A stretch of DNA of 64,000 nucleotides from Peptoniphilus equinus (GCF_027921445.1 NZ_CP115667.1:806001-870000), one strand, 5' to 3'; shown: positions 37,428 to 46,798, counted from the stretch's first letter. Numbers and translations are program-made. The notes: generated from the sequence alone by a model not told the origin.

Positions 37428-37487
37428 AAATATACAAAAAAGTATCGCACATCCATTTAGATGTGCGATACTTTTTTGTATATTTTT
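37426..37487. terminator. Perfect 28-bp bidirectional terminator hairpin
   Basis: The arms 37426-37453 and 37460-37487 are exact inverted complements with a 6-nt loop, and both carry A/T-rich flanks. Both convergent genes' stop codons lie inside the arms. Confidence 0.88.
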
Positions 37488-38403
37488 ACATACGTTTATG
37501 TGTGCGAATATTGAGAATACCGGTTGCTACCACGCAGCAGCATAGTCCGATAAACAGCGATGCGCTTAACACTTCACCAAGGACCAGCATGCTTAACATC
37601 GAACCGAAAATAGGCACAAATATCTTGTAGAATCCAAATTCACTCGAGCTGTGAATTTTTAAAATATTGTACCATAACGTAAATGCTGTTGCAGAGACAA
37701 AACCGCCATAAAAAATGGAGATAATTCCGATAGTGCTATGCTGCCAATGCGTATCTTTAAGTAAAAGGCCCAGTACAATCAGTGGCAGCGAACCCACTAA
37801 AAATTGTACAATACTTATAATGGGCGAAGGAATGTGAACCCCATCCCGCTTGACAAGAATCAGAGAATAGGCATTCAAAATGGTACTCGAAAGGATGGCG
37901 CCTTCCCCCCGTAGCGTAAAGCCGCCTTGAAGTCCGCCGGCATTTGCAATAATAAGTCCCACGGTGCCAAGTGCAATGGCTGCAACTTTTTTAGTAGTAA
38001 AATGTTCCGCCGAAATCATAACCACAGACATGATCACAATAAGGAGGGCGTTAAAAGACTGAATAACTGCCGCTTTGACCCCTTGCGTATAAGCGAGTCC
38101 CAAATAGTAAAGCATATACTGGGCTGTGATTTGTATCAGGGCTATTTTTAAGAGAAATCCCCATTGTCCGTTGTCCACCGTCACGGTTTGATGGCGAATC
38201 CATTTAAAATAGATCAGTACCATAATCCCCGAGATGAAAAAACGCAACCCAGCCAGTAAAAATCTGGAACCGATATCATTCGGCGGGATATGGAAGAGGG
38301 CATATTGCGTTTTAATCATAGGAACTGCAGAAGCCCATAAGATCATACAAAAGAGCGCCGCTGCAATAGCGACGGGTTTATTTTTAAGGCTCATAGACAG
38401 CAC
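37486..38403 (-). CDS. EamA/DMT-superfamily transporter
   Basis: 305 aa, ten predicted membrane helices in two EamA repeats (first repeat around ALFCMILWASAVPMIK; second around GEGAILSSTILNAYSLILV; end SMLSMLVLGEVLSASLFIGL). DMT transporters often export amino acids or metabolites. It overlaps thrB by 20 nt at the end of thrC-thrB, so threonine or homoserine export is a reasonable inference, but no substrate motif is visible. Confidence 0.82.
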   Translation of the reverse strand: MLSMSLKNKPVAIAAALFCMILWASAVPMIKTQYALFHIPPNDIGSRFLLAGLRFFISGIMVLIYFKWIRHQTVTVDNGQWGFLLKIALIQITAQYMLYYLGLAYTQGVKAAVIQSFNALLIVIMSVVMISAEHFTTKKVAAIALGTVGLIIANAGGLQGGFTLRGEGAILSSTILNAYSLILVKRDGVHIPSPIISIVQFLVGSLPLIVLGLLLKDTHWQHSTIGIISIFYGGFVSATAFTLWYNILKIHSSSEFGFYKIFVPIFGSMLSMLVLGEVLSASLFIGLCCCVVATGILNIRTHKRM

Positions 38404-39214
38404 CCTCTTCGTCTACGGAAAGTGCACACACCTTGTAGCCTTCGAAAACCAAAGGGTTCTTAAAACTTTGATCCGCGATAAACAGTAACGTGGAACCGGA
38501 ACCGCTTAAAAAGACTCTGCCCTGATTTTGCAGCGTTTCTTTTATACTGAGTGCGCCGGGGATTTTTGCCATGCGACGTGCTTCGTGCAGGGTATCCTGA
38601 GGCAGACGCTTTAAAAGCTCCACATCACCTTCGACAAGACTCTCTATGGTTAGCACCGTTGCTGCCATATTCTGGACGGCATCTTCAATCACCAGTGTTC
38701 GGGACAATGCCTTTCGTGACGCTTCGGTAGACTGTATATAGTCCGGAATCAACGCATAAAATGTGAGTAGTGGACTCACTCGTTTACGGAGTAGATGACC
38801 TTGGTAGTACATGGTCAAGGCACCGAAGAGCGCTGCGCTGACATTATCCCCGTGACCTTCCAAGTCTGCTGCCATACTCAGAAGTTCAAACTTTGACAGG
38901 TTTAAACCGCTGAGTTCATTGGCAGCCATCAGGCCTGCCACAATGCATGTAGCTGAAGACCCTAAGCCACGGCTGACAGGTACGTCGCCTGTAATCCTGA
39001 CATCGATGGCTGGCGGATTCATTCCTTGTTGTGCATAAAAGTAACCGAAGGCTTTCACCACTAAATTGTCTGTCTCATCTTGGACTTCACCTGGATTTTT
39101 TAAAGTAATTTCAAAAGAATTATAAATCGACAACGCCAGTCCCAGCAGGTCAAAACCTGCCCCTAAATTTGCCGATGTGCCGGGAACTCTAATCTTCATG
39201 GATACATGCCTCAA
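38384..39214 (-). CDS. thrB: Homoserine kinase
   Basis: 276 aa GHMP kinase. ATP loop PVSRGLGSSATCIVAGLMAA (about residues 80-99), N-terminal IRVPGTSANLGAGFDLLGLAL, and C-terminal GRVFLSGSGSTLLFIAD. It phosphorylates homoserine for ThrC. It overlaps thrC by 26 nt and the transporter gene by 20 nt, indicating tight coupling. A homoserine dehydrogenase is not in the window. Confidence 0.94.
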   Translation of the reverse strand: MRHVSMKIRVPGTSANLGAGFDLLGLALSIYNSFEITLKNPGEVQDETDNLVVKAFGYFYAQQGMNPPAIDVRITGDVPVSRGLGSSATCIVAGLMAANELSGLNLSKFELLSMAADLEGHGDNVSAALFGALTMYYQGHLLRKRVSPLLTFYALIPDYIQSTEASRKALSRTLVIEDAVQNMAATVLTIESLVEGDVELLKRLPQDTLHEARRMAKIPGALSIKETLQNQGRVFLSGSGSTLLFIADQSFKNPLVFEGYKVCALSVDEEGAVYEP

Positions 39215-40622
39215 TTACTTCTTGAATAGATGCTTTAGCAATCACACGCTCCTCGACGTCGCCGCCTTCATCTAAAAATCGTCGATCATTCATCATCGCC
39301 ATCACTTTATCTAGCGCCTGCGCGTCGTTATCACAGTGCTTGCCCAAAGCCTTAAAAATCGTCGGCGCAAACTTCACCGGCGATGCTGTAGCATTGACGA
39401 CCGTTTTATAGTTATGTGCCTCTCTGTACTTTGCCGCGGCAAAAACGGCCGTTGCTGTATGAGGATCGACCAGATACTGATCATTGGCATAGGTTGTTTT
39501 TATTTGCTCCAAAGTATCCGCTTCGTAGCAAGTCCAGCCATAAAGGTTGCCCATTTCGCCTGAGTATTCAAAGCACCCTGTATTGGTCAAATCCTGGTAT
39601 AGGGATTTGATCTCATCAGCATTTTCAGTCATAAGATAGAGATATCGCTCTAAGTTACTGGAGATGAGAATATCCATCGACGGTGAAACGGTGGTGTAAA
39701 AAGGCCGATTCCCATCATAGACGCCGGTGCGGACAAAATCGGTCAACACGTTGTTTTTATTGCTGGCAAGTACCAGATCCTGAATAGGTAATCCCATTAA
39801 TTTTGCAAAGTGTCCCGCCAGGAGATTGCCAAAGTTCCCTGTAGGAACCACAAAAGTAATCGGTTCATTAAAAGTCACTTCGCCCTGCTTCACCAAAGTA
39901 TAATACGTATAAAAATAATAAGCAATTTGAGGCACCAGTCGTCCGATGTTAATGGAATTGGCCGAGGTGACAAAGTAGCCGTGTTGACCGACATAGTTAT
40001 TAAAGTCCCGATCATTAAACAGATGCTTCAAAGCTTGCTGTGCATCGTCGAAATTCCCTTCAATGGCAAGGGGATGGACATTATTTCCTTTTATCAGCAT
40101 TTGTGCTCGCTGTACTTCGCTAATACCCTCTTTCGGATAGAGGACAATGATCTCGGTGTTCGGTACATTTTTAAACCCATGAATAGCGGCAGATCCGGTA
40201 TCTCCAGATGTCGCAGTGAGAACCAATGCTGTTTTAGACTCACCTTGTTCTTTTAATGCCATGGCAAGCAGCCGAGGCAAAAGACTCAATGCAAAATCCT
40301 TAAACGCTCGTGTCGGGCCATGAAATTGCTCCATGACATAAGTATCTTTCAGCTTCTTAACGGGAAGCACATCGCCGGGAAAGGCTGCATAAGCATCATT
40401 GATAGCAGCTCGAAGTTCTCCCTCGTCCAAATCGTCAAAGATCGTTGAAATAACTTTGTAAGCCATGTCCGCATAGTTTAAATGTTCCAGATCGTCGACC
40501 AAAAATGTCATAGGCCGAATGAACTCCGGCACATAGAGTCCCCCGTCACGTGCCAGACCTCGCAATAATGCTTCCGTTGTCGATGCAGCTTGATCACCGC
40601 CTCGTGTTGAAAAATATCTCAT
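39189..40622 (-). CDS. thrC: Threonine synthase
   Basis: 477 aa, long (yeast-like) form. N-terminal MRYFSTRGGD, the PLP-lysine segment FHGPTRAFKDFALSLLPRL, and the phosphate-binding loop TATSGDTGSAAIHGFK. It converts O-phosphohomoserine to threonine. First gene of thrC-thrB-transporter. GGAG lies about 16 nt upstream with GCAGGTG nearer the ATG. A probable promoter (TTGTAC, 16 bp, TATTAT) lies in the 40.66-40.70 kb AT-rich stretch. Confidence 0.95.
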   Translation of the reverse strand: MRYFSTRGGDQAASTTEALLRGLARDGGLYVPEFIRPMTFLVDDLEHLNYADMAYKVISTIFDDLDEGELRAAINDAYAAFPGDVLPVKKLKDTYVMEQFHGPTRAFKDFALSLLPRLLAMALKEQGESKTALVLTATSGDTGSAAIHGFKNVPNTEIIVLYPKEGISEVQRAQMLIKGNNVHPLAIEGNFDDAQQALKHLFNDRDFNNYVGQHGYFVTSANSINIGRLVPQIAYYFYTYYTLVKQGEVTFNEPITFVVPTGNFGNLLAGHFAKLMGLPIQDLVLASNKNNVLTDFVRTGVYDGNRPFYTTVSPSMDILISSNLERYLYLMTENADEIKSLYQDLTNTGCFEYSGEMGNLYGWTCYEADTLEQIKTTYANDQYLVDPHTATAVFAAAKYREAHNYKTVVNATASPVKFAPTIFKALGKHCDNDAQALDKVMAMMNDRRFLDEGGDVEERVIAKASIQEVIEACIHED

Positions 40623-40721
40623 TGTCGCACCTGCCCTTCTCCTGAAATAATTTATATCTTATAATATACCAAAATTTTAAAAGTACAAAATTTTTATTGT
40701 GTACCTCGTCGTAATAAAATA

Positions 40722-40749
40722 TGGACAGTAGCGGAATATTTGTTATACT
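40722..40749 (+). promoter_or_regulatory. Promoter of the fused nfn gene
   Basis: TGGACA (40722-40727), 16-bp spacer, TATACT (40744-40749), with a TGn extended -10. GGAAGGAG follows just before the ATG at 40801. Confidence 0.65.
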
Positions 40750-40800
40750 TTCTATGTGTAGATTCACACAATCAGTTTAAATCCCCGGAAGGAGAATTTC

Positions 40801-43122
40801 ATGTACGAAATTAAAGAAAAACAAACGCTAGCTCCAAATATATATTCCATGCAAATCTATGCGCCGCGCGTAGCCGCATCAGCTAAGCCCGGACAATTTG
40901 TTATCGTCATTACCGATAAATATGCCGAGCGTATTCCGTTGACTATCTCCGATTACGACGTCGCACAAGGTACCGTTCGCATCGTGGTACAGGCCTCAGG
41001 TCAATCCACAAAAAAACTTTGCGCATTGGAAGAAGGCGACAAAATTCAGGATTTTGTTGGCCCTCTCGGTCGGGAATCGGAATTTATGCACTTGAACGAT
41101 GAAGAGCTTAAAGCGGAACGCTTTCTTTTTGTCGCTGGCGGTGTAGGCACAGCTCCGGTCTATCCTCAAGCAAAATACTTACATAATCGCGGTGCCCATG
41201 TAGATATTATCTCCGGAGCGAAAAATAAAGAGTTCACTATTTTGGAAGATGAACTTCGCGCCGTTTGCGATAATCTATATCTGGCAACCGACGACGGTTC
41301 ACTCGGTTTTAAAGGTCTGGTCACTGATAAAATTGTAGATCTCATTGATAACGAACACAAAGACTACACGCAGTGTATCAGTATCGGACCTATGATCATG
41401 ATGAAGTTTGTCGCCATGACCACAAAAAAATACAACCTGAAAACCATCGTCTCTCTGAATCCGATTATGGTTGACGGAACCGGCATGTGCGGGGCTTGTC
41501 GGGTGCGCGTCGGTGATGTAACGAAGTTCGCGTGCGTCGACGGACCGGAGTTTGACGGTCACTTAGTGGATTTTGATTCAGCCCTCTCCCGCCAGCGCCA
41601 ATTTTCCGATGCCAATCTGGATAATTACATCACCGCTAAAAAAAATCAGCATCAAGATCACGAGTGCACCATTGATGTCGCCCTGCGCCGTCAACACGCC
41701 GAAGAAGCTGCACAAACGGACGCTACATCAGACAAGGCGCCTCAAGATCGCTTTACGCGCGTGCCTATTTCCAATCAAGATCCGGATGTGCGCAAAAATA
41801 ATTTTGATGAAGTGTGCTTAGGCTACACAGAAGACGAAGCACGCCAAGAAGCCTCACGCTGTCTTAACTGCAAAAATCCGCAATGTGTCGGCGGATGTCC
41901 TGTATCTATTGATATCCCCGGCTTTATCAAAGAAATTGTCTCGGGTAATTTTGAACAATCGGCTAAAGTCCTCTCACGATACACTGCTCTACCTGCTGTA
42001 TGCGGCCGGGTTTGCCCACAGGAAACACAGTGTGAAGCACGTTGTATTTTAAACAAACGCGGTGACAGTGTCGCCATTGGTAAATTGGAACGCTTTGCGG
42101 CGGATTACGCACGTGATCATGATATTCAAATTGTAGAGAAACCGAACGCTAATGGACATAAAGTGGCCATTGTAGGCTGCGGTCCAGCAGGGATTTCCTG
42201 CGCCGGAGAACTTGCCGGCATGGGTTATGAAGTGACTATTTTTGAAGCACTTCACCAAAATGGCGGCGTGCTTATCTATGGCATTCCTTCCTTCCGTCTT
42301 CCGGATGCGGTTGTACATCATGAAATTGATAATTTGAAAAAACTGGGCGTCAACTTTGTTAACGACACTGTCATTGGTCGTACCGTCACTGTTGACGCAT
42401 TGTTGAAAGAAGGATTTGAAGCTGTCTTTATCGGTTCCGGTGCAGGGCTTCCTCGATTTATGAACATCCCCGGAGAAAATTTGAATGGTGTACTCTCCGC
42501 CAATGAATTCCTCACCCGCAATAACTTAATGCACAGCTTTGAAGACGGTTACGACACACCAGTCGTGCTTGGTAAAAAAGTGGCCGTTGTCGGCGGCGGC
42601 AACGTCGCAATGGATGCGGCACGTGTGGCACGCCGTCTTGGTGCTGAAGTGGACATTCTATACCGCCGCACGGAAGAAGAGCTGCCTGCCCGGGTGGAAG
42701 AAGTGGAACATGCCAAAGAAGAAGGTATCACCTTTAAAATGCTCACAGCACCTGTTGAAATTCAAGCTGACGAATATGGTTGGGTCAAAGGTGTCATCAA
42801 CGTGACCAATGAGTTGGGTGAGCCGGATGAATCCGGTCGGCGCAGTCCGGTACCGATTGAAGGTTCTGAACACTTTGAGCCATATCAAACCATTATTATG
42901 GCTCTAGGTACCAATCCAAACCCGCTCATTGCATCCACAACCGACTCGCTGGCGACCACAAAACGCGGCGGCATTCAAACCGATGACCACGGAAAGACAT
43001 CCCGTGATTTCATCTACGCCGGCGGCGACGCCGTCACCGGATCCGCCACCGTTATCCTTGCCATGGGTGCCGGCAAAGAAGCTGCCCGTGCCATTGATCT
43101 GAAACTTAGAAATAACCAGTAA
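40801..43122 (+). CDS. Fused NfnAB-type NADH-dependent ferredoxin:NADP+ oxidoreductase
   Basis: 773 aa in one chain. Residues 1-280 are NfnA/PyrK-like: FAD segment RIPLTISDYD, NAD site FVAGGVGTAPVYPQ and [2Fe-2S] cysteines in GTGMCGACRVRVGD and ACVDGPEFDG. Residues about 310-773 are NfnB/GltD-like, with two [4Fe-4S] Cys sets (CLNCKNPQCVGGCP; CGRVCPQETQCEARC), FAD site VAIVGCGPAGISCAGELAG and NADP site VAVVGGGNVAMDAARVARR. It bifurcates or confurcates electrons between NADH, ferredoxin and NADPH. It is usually two genes; here fused, with a roughly 30-residue linker. Monocistronic. Confidence 0.9.
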   Translation: MYEIKEKQTLAPNIYSMQIYAPRVAASAKPGQFVIVITDKYAERIPLTISDYDVAQGTVRIVVQASGQSTKKLCALEEGDKIQDFVGPLGRESEFMHLNDEELKAERFLFVAGGVGTAPVYPQAKYLHNRGAHVDIISGAKNKEFTILEDELRAVCDNLYLATDDGSLGFKGLVTDKIVDLIDNEHKDYTQCISIGPMIMMKFVAMTTKKYNLKTIVSLNPIMVDGTGMCGACRVRVGDVTKFACVDGPEFDGHLVDFDSALSRQRQFSDANLDNYITAKKNQHQDHECTIDVALRRQHAEEAAQTDATSDKAPQDRFTRVPISNQDPDVRKNNFDEVCLGYTEDEARQEASRCLNCKNPQCVGGCPVSIDIPGFIKEIVSGNFEQSAKVLSRYTALPAVCGRVCPQETQCEARCILNKRGDSVAIGKLERFAADYARDHDIQIVEKPNANGHKVAIVGCGPAGISCAGELAGMGYEVTIFEALHQNGGVLIYGIPSFRLPDAVVHHEIDNLKKLGVNFVNDTVIGRTVTVDALLKEGFEAVFIGSGAGLPRFMNIPGENLNGVLSANEFLTRNNLMHSFEDGYDTPVVLGKKVAVVGGGNVAMDAARVARRLGAEVDILYRRTEEELPARVEEVEHAKEEGITFKMLTAPVEIQADEYGWVKGVINVTNELGEPDESGRRSPVPIEGSEHFEPYQTIIMALGTNPNPLIASTTDSLATTKRGGIQTDDHGKTSRDFIYAGGDAVTGSATVILAMGAGKEAARAIDLKLRNNQ

Positions 43123-43125
43123 CAC

Positions 43126-43158
43126 AAAAAAGGACCGACTTAATCGTTGGTCCTTTTT
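43126..43158. terminator. Bidirectional terminator after nfn
   Basis: AAAAAGGACCGAC pairs with GTTGGTCCTTTTT (one G-T pair), loop 6 nt. It overlaps the last codons of the convergent DsbA-like gene. Confidence 0.8.
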
Positions 43159-43961
43159 ATTTCACCTTTTTCAAGTACATAGTTGCCGTCTTGTTGAAGA
43201 AGTTGGTCTAAGTGCTCCCTCCCATGAGCAAACAAAGTGAGAACTTCTGCCTCAAAAACTCTTGGGTAGCTTTCGATAAAAGCTTTAACACCTTCAATAC
43301 TGTCATTCACCGGATGTTGTGCCATCGAGTGATGTCTCTGAATAAAATCAACTAACTGATCTAACCTCTGATACCCTTTAAGCAAGTATTCTCTGTGGTT
43401 GTCATCTGTATACATAAAGGTTGGAAAGCGCTCAACACGTCTGTCAAAAGTGGCCATCCTGTCTTCTAAGAAAAGCTCCCGGCTTCTCCCATTCAATACG
43501 GACGCCACGTCAGTTTCGTCGATACCGCACACTCTTATCAATTCTTTAAAAACTTCGGGATCAGTAGTCACTTTACCGTCCACCAGCGTTGCCTCCCGCA
43601 ATCTTCTCAGAAAGTCGTGGGTTCGGTTTGGTGCAACTTCACGCACAGCTACCACATATTCATCCAGTCGATTTGTACTGCTTTGATTCGGTGTAAAAAG
43701 CTTGGGCGGCACATCACTGATAGGCATGCCGTGGACTATGACGCCTGTCGTCCACATGGCATGTAAAATACCGTTCGCCATGTCTGCCGAATCCTGATCC
43801 TTCATATTTTGTGGCAAGAGATCGCGATAATCTTCAATCATGCCGCCCATGACAAATTCAAATTTCACACGATCCCCGTACAGATACTGTAGCGCTCGCA
43901 ATACTTTTTCTTCGCCCCAGGACCAAGTGTCCACCACATCGGTAAAAATAGTTAACTTCAC
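43140..43961 (-). CDS. DsbA/SpxH-like thioredoxin-fold protein lacking the CxxC
   Basis: 273 aa. The N-terminus KLTIFTDVVDTWSWGEEKV matches the DsbA/FrnE/SpxH start DPxCxWCWGxEPV, but both active-site cysteines are replaced (Asp and Ser). The following strand KFEFVMGGMIED, the helical insert and the late cis-Pro strand ERFPTFMYT are retained. It cannot do thiol-disulfide exchange by the usual mechanism; a binding or adaptor role (as SpxH/YjbH for ClpXP) is possible. Monocistronic, cytoplasmic. Confidence 0.7.
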   Translation of the reverse strand: MKLTIFTDVVDTWSWGEEKVLRALQYLYGDRVKFEFVMGGMIEDYRDLLPQNMKDQDSADMANGILHAMWTTGVIVHGMPISDVPPKLFTPNQSSTNRLDEYVVAVREVAPNRTHDFLRRLREATLVDGKVTTDPEVFKELIRVCGIDETDVASVLNGRSRELFLEDRMATFDRRVERFPTFMYTDDNHREYLLKGYQRLDQLVDFIQRHHSMAQHPVNDSIEGVKAFIESYPRVFEAEVLTLFAHGREHLDQLLQQDGNYVLEKGEIKRTND

Positions 43962-44081
43962 TAGGTGCTCCTTTTTAAAATTTTATTCTATTCCCTTTTA
44001 TACCCTTTCACTTTCCGCTATTTCAGTCTCTTTACCCATCTTTTCCGCATTCCAAGATATGGTACCCTTTAAGAAATTGAT

Positions 44082-44110
44082 TTGAACGCCGACACAAGAT
44101 GTAGTATACT
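44082..44110 (+). promoter_or_regulatory. Sigma-A promoter of nrdDG
   Basis: TTGAAC (44082-44087), 17-bp spacer, TATACT (44105-44110). AAAGGAG at 44127-44133 and the ATG at 44142 follow at natural distances, which argues against the longer frame opening at 44082. Confidence 0.75.
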
Positions 44111-44141
44111 CTATTCAGAAATTAGCAAAGGAGATTTTAGT

Positions 44142-46265
44142 ATGTTGGAGGTTATTAAACGAAACGGATCAAGAGCGCCCTTTGACCGTTCAAAAATCAA
44201 AATAGCCATTGAAAAAGCCATGAATTCCATGAGCGGTGTCTATATCGAAGGTCAGGCGGAGGACATCGCCAAAGAAATCGAAGCTGTGGCCAACGACAAG
44301 TCCACTACCATGTCCATCAGCGACGTGGAAGAATTAGTCTACTATAAGCTGATAGCAGGCGGCAATCCTGCCACGGCACGTGCTTACGAAAACTACAAAG
44401 CTGTTCAAGCCTACAAACGCGAACAAAATACCACAGACGATGAAATCCTCGGTCTGCTCAATCAAACCAACGCCGATGTGATGGACGAAAACTCCAATAA
44501 AAATGCCGTTATCGCCTCAACCCAGCGTGATCTGATCGCCGGTGAAGTATCCAAGGATATTGCAAAACGGAAGCTTATCCCTGCCGATCTCGTCGATGCC
44601 CATGAATCGGGAGCCATACATATTCACGATATGGACTATATCATTCAGCCGATTTTTAACTGCTGTCTGGTCAATATGAAAGATATGTTGGACAATGGCA
44701 CGGTGGTCAACGGAAAAATGATTGAAACGCCGAAGTCGTTCCAAGTGGCTTGCAACGTCATGACTCAAATCATTGCGCAAATTGCATCCAATCAATACGG
44801 TGGACAAAGCATTGATATTGCCTGTCTTGGAAAATACCTGAGACGTTCTTACGACAAGAATCTCTCCCTGGCCATTGAAACTCTTGGCGATGTCACCTTA
44901 GCAGAAAAAATGGCCCAAAAGATGACACAGAAAGATTTGGAAAGCGGTATTCAAACCATCCAGTATCAAATCAATACCTTAATGACCTCGAACGGACAGG
45001 CCCCTTTTGTCACGTTATTTATGCAATTGAATGAGACCGATCCTTATGTGGAAGAAATTGCTATGATCATTGAGGAAATTTTGAAACAGCGGATTCAAGG
45101 GATTAAAAACGATGCCGGCGTCTATGTCACGCCTGCCTTCCCGAAACTCATCTACGTTCTGGATGAGAATAATGTTCGTCCCGGATCCCGCTTTTACAAT
45201 CTCACATCCCTTGCTATTCGCTGTACGGCAAAGCGTATGTATCCTGACTATATCTCAGCCAAAAAAATGTGCGAAAATTACGAAGGCAATGTCTTCAGTC
45301 CTATGGGATGCCGCGCGTTTCTCTCCACATACAAAGATGACAAAGGCAACTACAAGTTTGACGGCCGTTTCAATATCGGTGTCTGTACCATCAATTTACC
45401 GCAAATCGGCATATTAGCCGCCGGCGATGAAGCCAAGTTCTTTGAAATTTTAGAAAAGCGTCTGGAGCTTGTAAAACGTGTCGGACTCCTTCGCTACGAA
45501 CATCTCAAAAACGTCATCAGCGACGCCTCACCAATCCACTGGCAACACGGCGCCATTGCCCGTTTAGGTAAGCACGAGCCTATCTTGCCGCTGCTTCAAA
45601 ATGGTTATTCCACCGTCACCATTGGTTACATCGGTATTTATGAGGCAACCAAACTTGTCATCGGCGAATCCAATACGTCTAAAAAAGGTGAAGCTTTCGC
45701 GATGAAAATTATGGATATGCTCAACGAGAAAAAAGATGCATGGAAGAAAGAGACAGGGCTTGCCTTTGCCGTCTATGGTACCCCTGCCGAGTCCTTGACC
45801 AACCGCTTTGCCCGCATCGACAAAAAACGGTTCGGTATCATTGAAGATGTCACGGACAAGGGGTATTACACCAATTCCTTCCATGTGGACGTGAGAGAAA
45901 AGATCTCTGCCTTTGAAAAGTTTAACTTTGAAGCGAAGTTCCAGGACAAATCCGGCGGCGGCTGTATCTCCTATGTGGAAATTCCAAACATGAGCCACAA
46001 TTTAGAAGCTCTTGAAACTCTGGTGCGCTATATCTATGACAATATTCAATATGCAGAGTTCAACACTAAGAGTGACTACTGTGCCAACTGCGGCTTCGAC
46101 GGTGAAATAAAACTGAATGACAAAGGTCAGTGGGAATGCCCTCAATGTCACAACACCGACAAATCAACCTTGACCGTGGTGCGGCGCACCTGCGGCTACC
46201 TTGGTGAAAATTTCTGGAATGAAGGTCGTACCAAAGAAATTGGCGACCGCGTGCTGCACATCTGA
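44142..46265 (+). CDS. nrdD: Anaerobic (class III) ribonucleoside-triphosphate reductase
   Basis: 707 aa. N-terminal ATP-cone (LEVIKRNGSRAPFDRSKIKI), a glycyl-radical catalytic core, a C-terminal zinc ribbon (CANCGFDG and CPQCHNTDKS) and the glycyl radical loop RRTCGYLGENFWNEGR. It reduces ribonucleoside triphosphates under anaerobiosis, after activation by NrdG. The 3' end overlaps nrdG by one base (TGATG). This oxygen-sensitive enzyme coexists with the class I enzyme at 19-22.8 kb. Confidence 0.97.
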   Translation: MLEVIKRNGSRAPFDRSKIKIAIEKAMNSMSGVYIEGQAEDIAKEIEAVANDKSTTMSISDVEELVYYKLIAGGNPATARAYENYKAVQAYKREQNTTDDEILGLLNQTNADVMDENSNKNAVIASTQRDLIAGEVSKDIAKRKLIPADLVDAHESGAIHIHDMDYIIQPIFNCCLVNMKDMLDNGTVVNGKMIETPKSFQVACNVMTQIIAQIASNQYGGQSIDIACLGKYLRRSYDKNLSLAIETLGDVTLAEKMAQKMTQKDLESGIQTIQYQINTLMTSNGQAPFVTLFMQLNETDPYVEEIAMIIEEILKQRIQGIKNDAGVYVTPAFPKLIYVLDENNVRPGSRFYNLTSLAIRCTAKRMYPDYISAKKMCENYEGNVFSPMGCRAFLSTYKDDKGNYKFDGRFNIGVCTINLPQIGILAAGDEAKFFEILEKRLELVKRVGLLRYEHLKNVISDASPIHWQHGAIARLGKHEPILPLLQNGYSTVTIGYIGIYEATKLVIGESNTSKKGEAFAMKIMDMLNEKKDAWKKETGLAFAVYGTPAESLTNRFARIDKKRFGIIEDVTDKGYYTNSFHVDVREKISAFEKFNFEAKFQDKSGGGCISYVEIPNMSHNLEALETLVRYIYDNIQYAEFNTKSDYCANCGFDGEIKLNDKGQWECPQCHNTDKSTLTVVRRTCGYLGENFWNEGRTKEIGDRVLHI

Positions 46266-46771
46266 TGCGTTACGGTCAAATCCGTCAATTCGACGTCGCC
46301 AACGGCCCCGGAATCCGCACGACATTCTTTGTCACAGGATGTACTCACCGCTGTCCGGAGTGTTTTAACGGTGAATATCAAGATTTCAATTACGGTGAGG
46401 TATGGACCGATACAGAAACGGAGCTGGTCATTACCTATTTGAACTCCGACTTGGTCGATGGACTGACCATTCTCGGCGGCGAGCCGTTTCAAAATACGGA
46501 GGAACTTCTACCGATCGTTTCAGCTATCCGACAAGCCACGGATAAATCCATCTGGATTTACTCCGGTTACACTTTCGAAACACTGGTGCAAGAGCCCAAG
46601 CAGCGACAACTTCTCGCCCTTTGCGACGTTTTGGTCGACGGTCTTTTCATTCATACGCTAAAAAACTTACGCCTCAGGTTTCGCGGCTCCTCCAATCAAC
46701 GGATATTGGACATACAAAAATCGTTGCAAAACGACAGTCCTGAAGTCCTGCCTGAATTTCAAAACGATTAA
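46265..46771 (+). CDS. nrdG: Anaerobic ribonucleotide reductase activating protein
   Basis: 168 aa radical SAM protein. The cluster motif CTHRCPEC (CxxxCxxC) follows FDVANGPGIRTTFFVTG; GLTILGGEPFQN is the glycine-rich SAM strand. It abstracts hydrogen from the NrdD glycine loop using S-adenosylmethionine and reduced ferredoxin or flavodoxin, tying it to the NifJ/Nfn ferredoxin pool. Translationally coupled to nrdD. Confidence 0.95.
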   Translation: MRYGQIRQFDVANGPGIRTTFFVTGCTHRCPECFNGEYQDFNYGEVWTDTETELVITYLNSDLVDGLTILGGEPFQNTEELLPIVSAIRQATDKSIWIYSGYTFETLVQEPKQRQLLALCDVLVDGLFIHTLKNLRLRFRGSSNQRILDIQKSLQNDSPEVLPEFQND

Positions 46772-46798
46772 ATCCCTGTCTTGGTGCAGGGATTTTTT
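46771..46798 (+). terminator. Intrinsic terminator after nrdG
   Basis: AATCCCTG/CAGGGATT stem, 8-nt loop, then TTTT. Confidence 0.8.
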
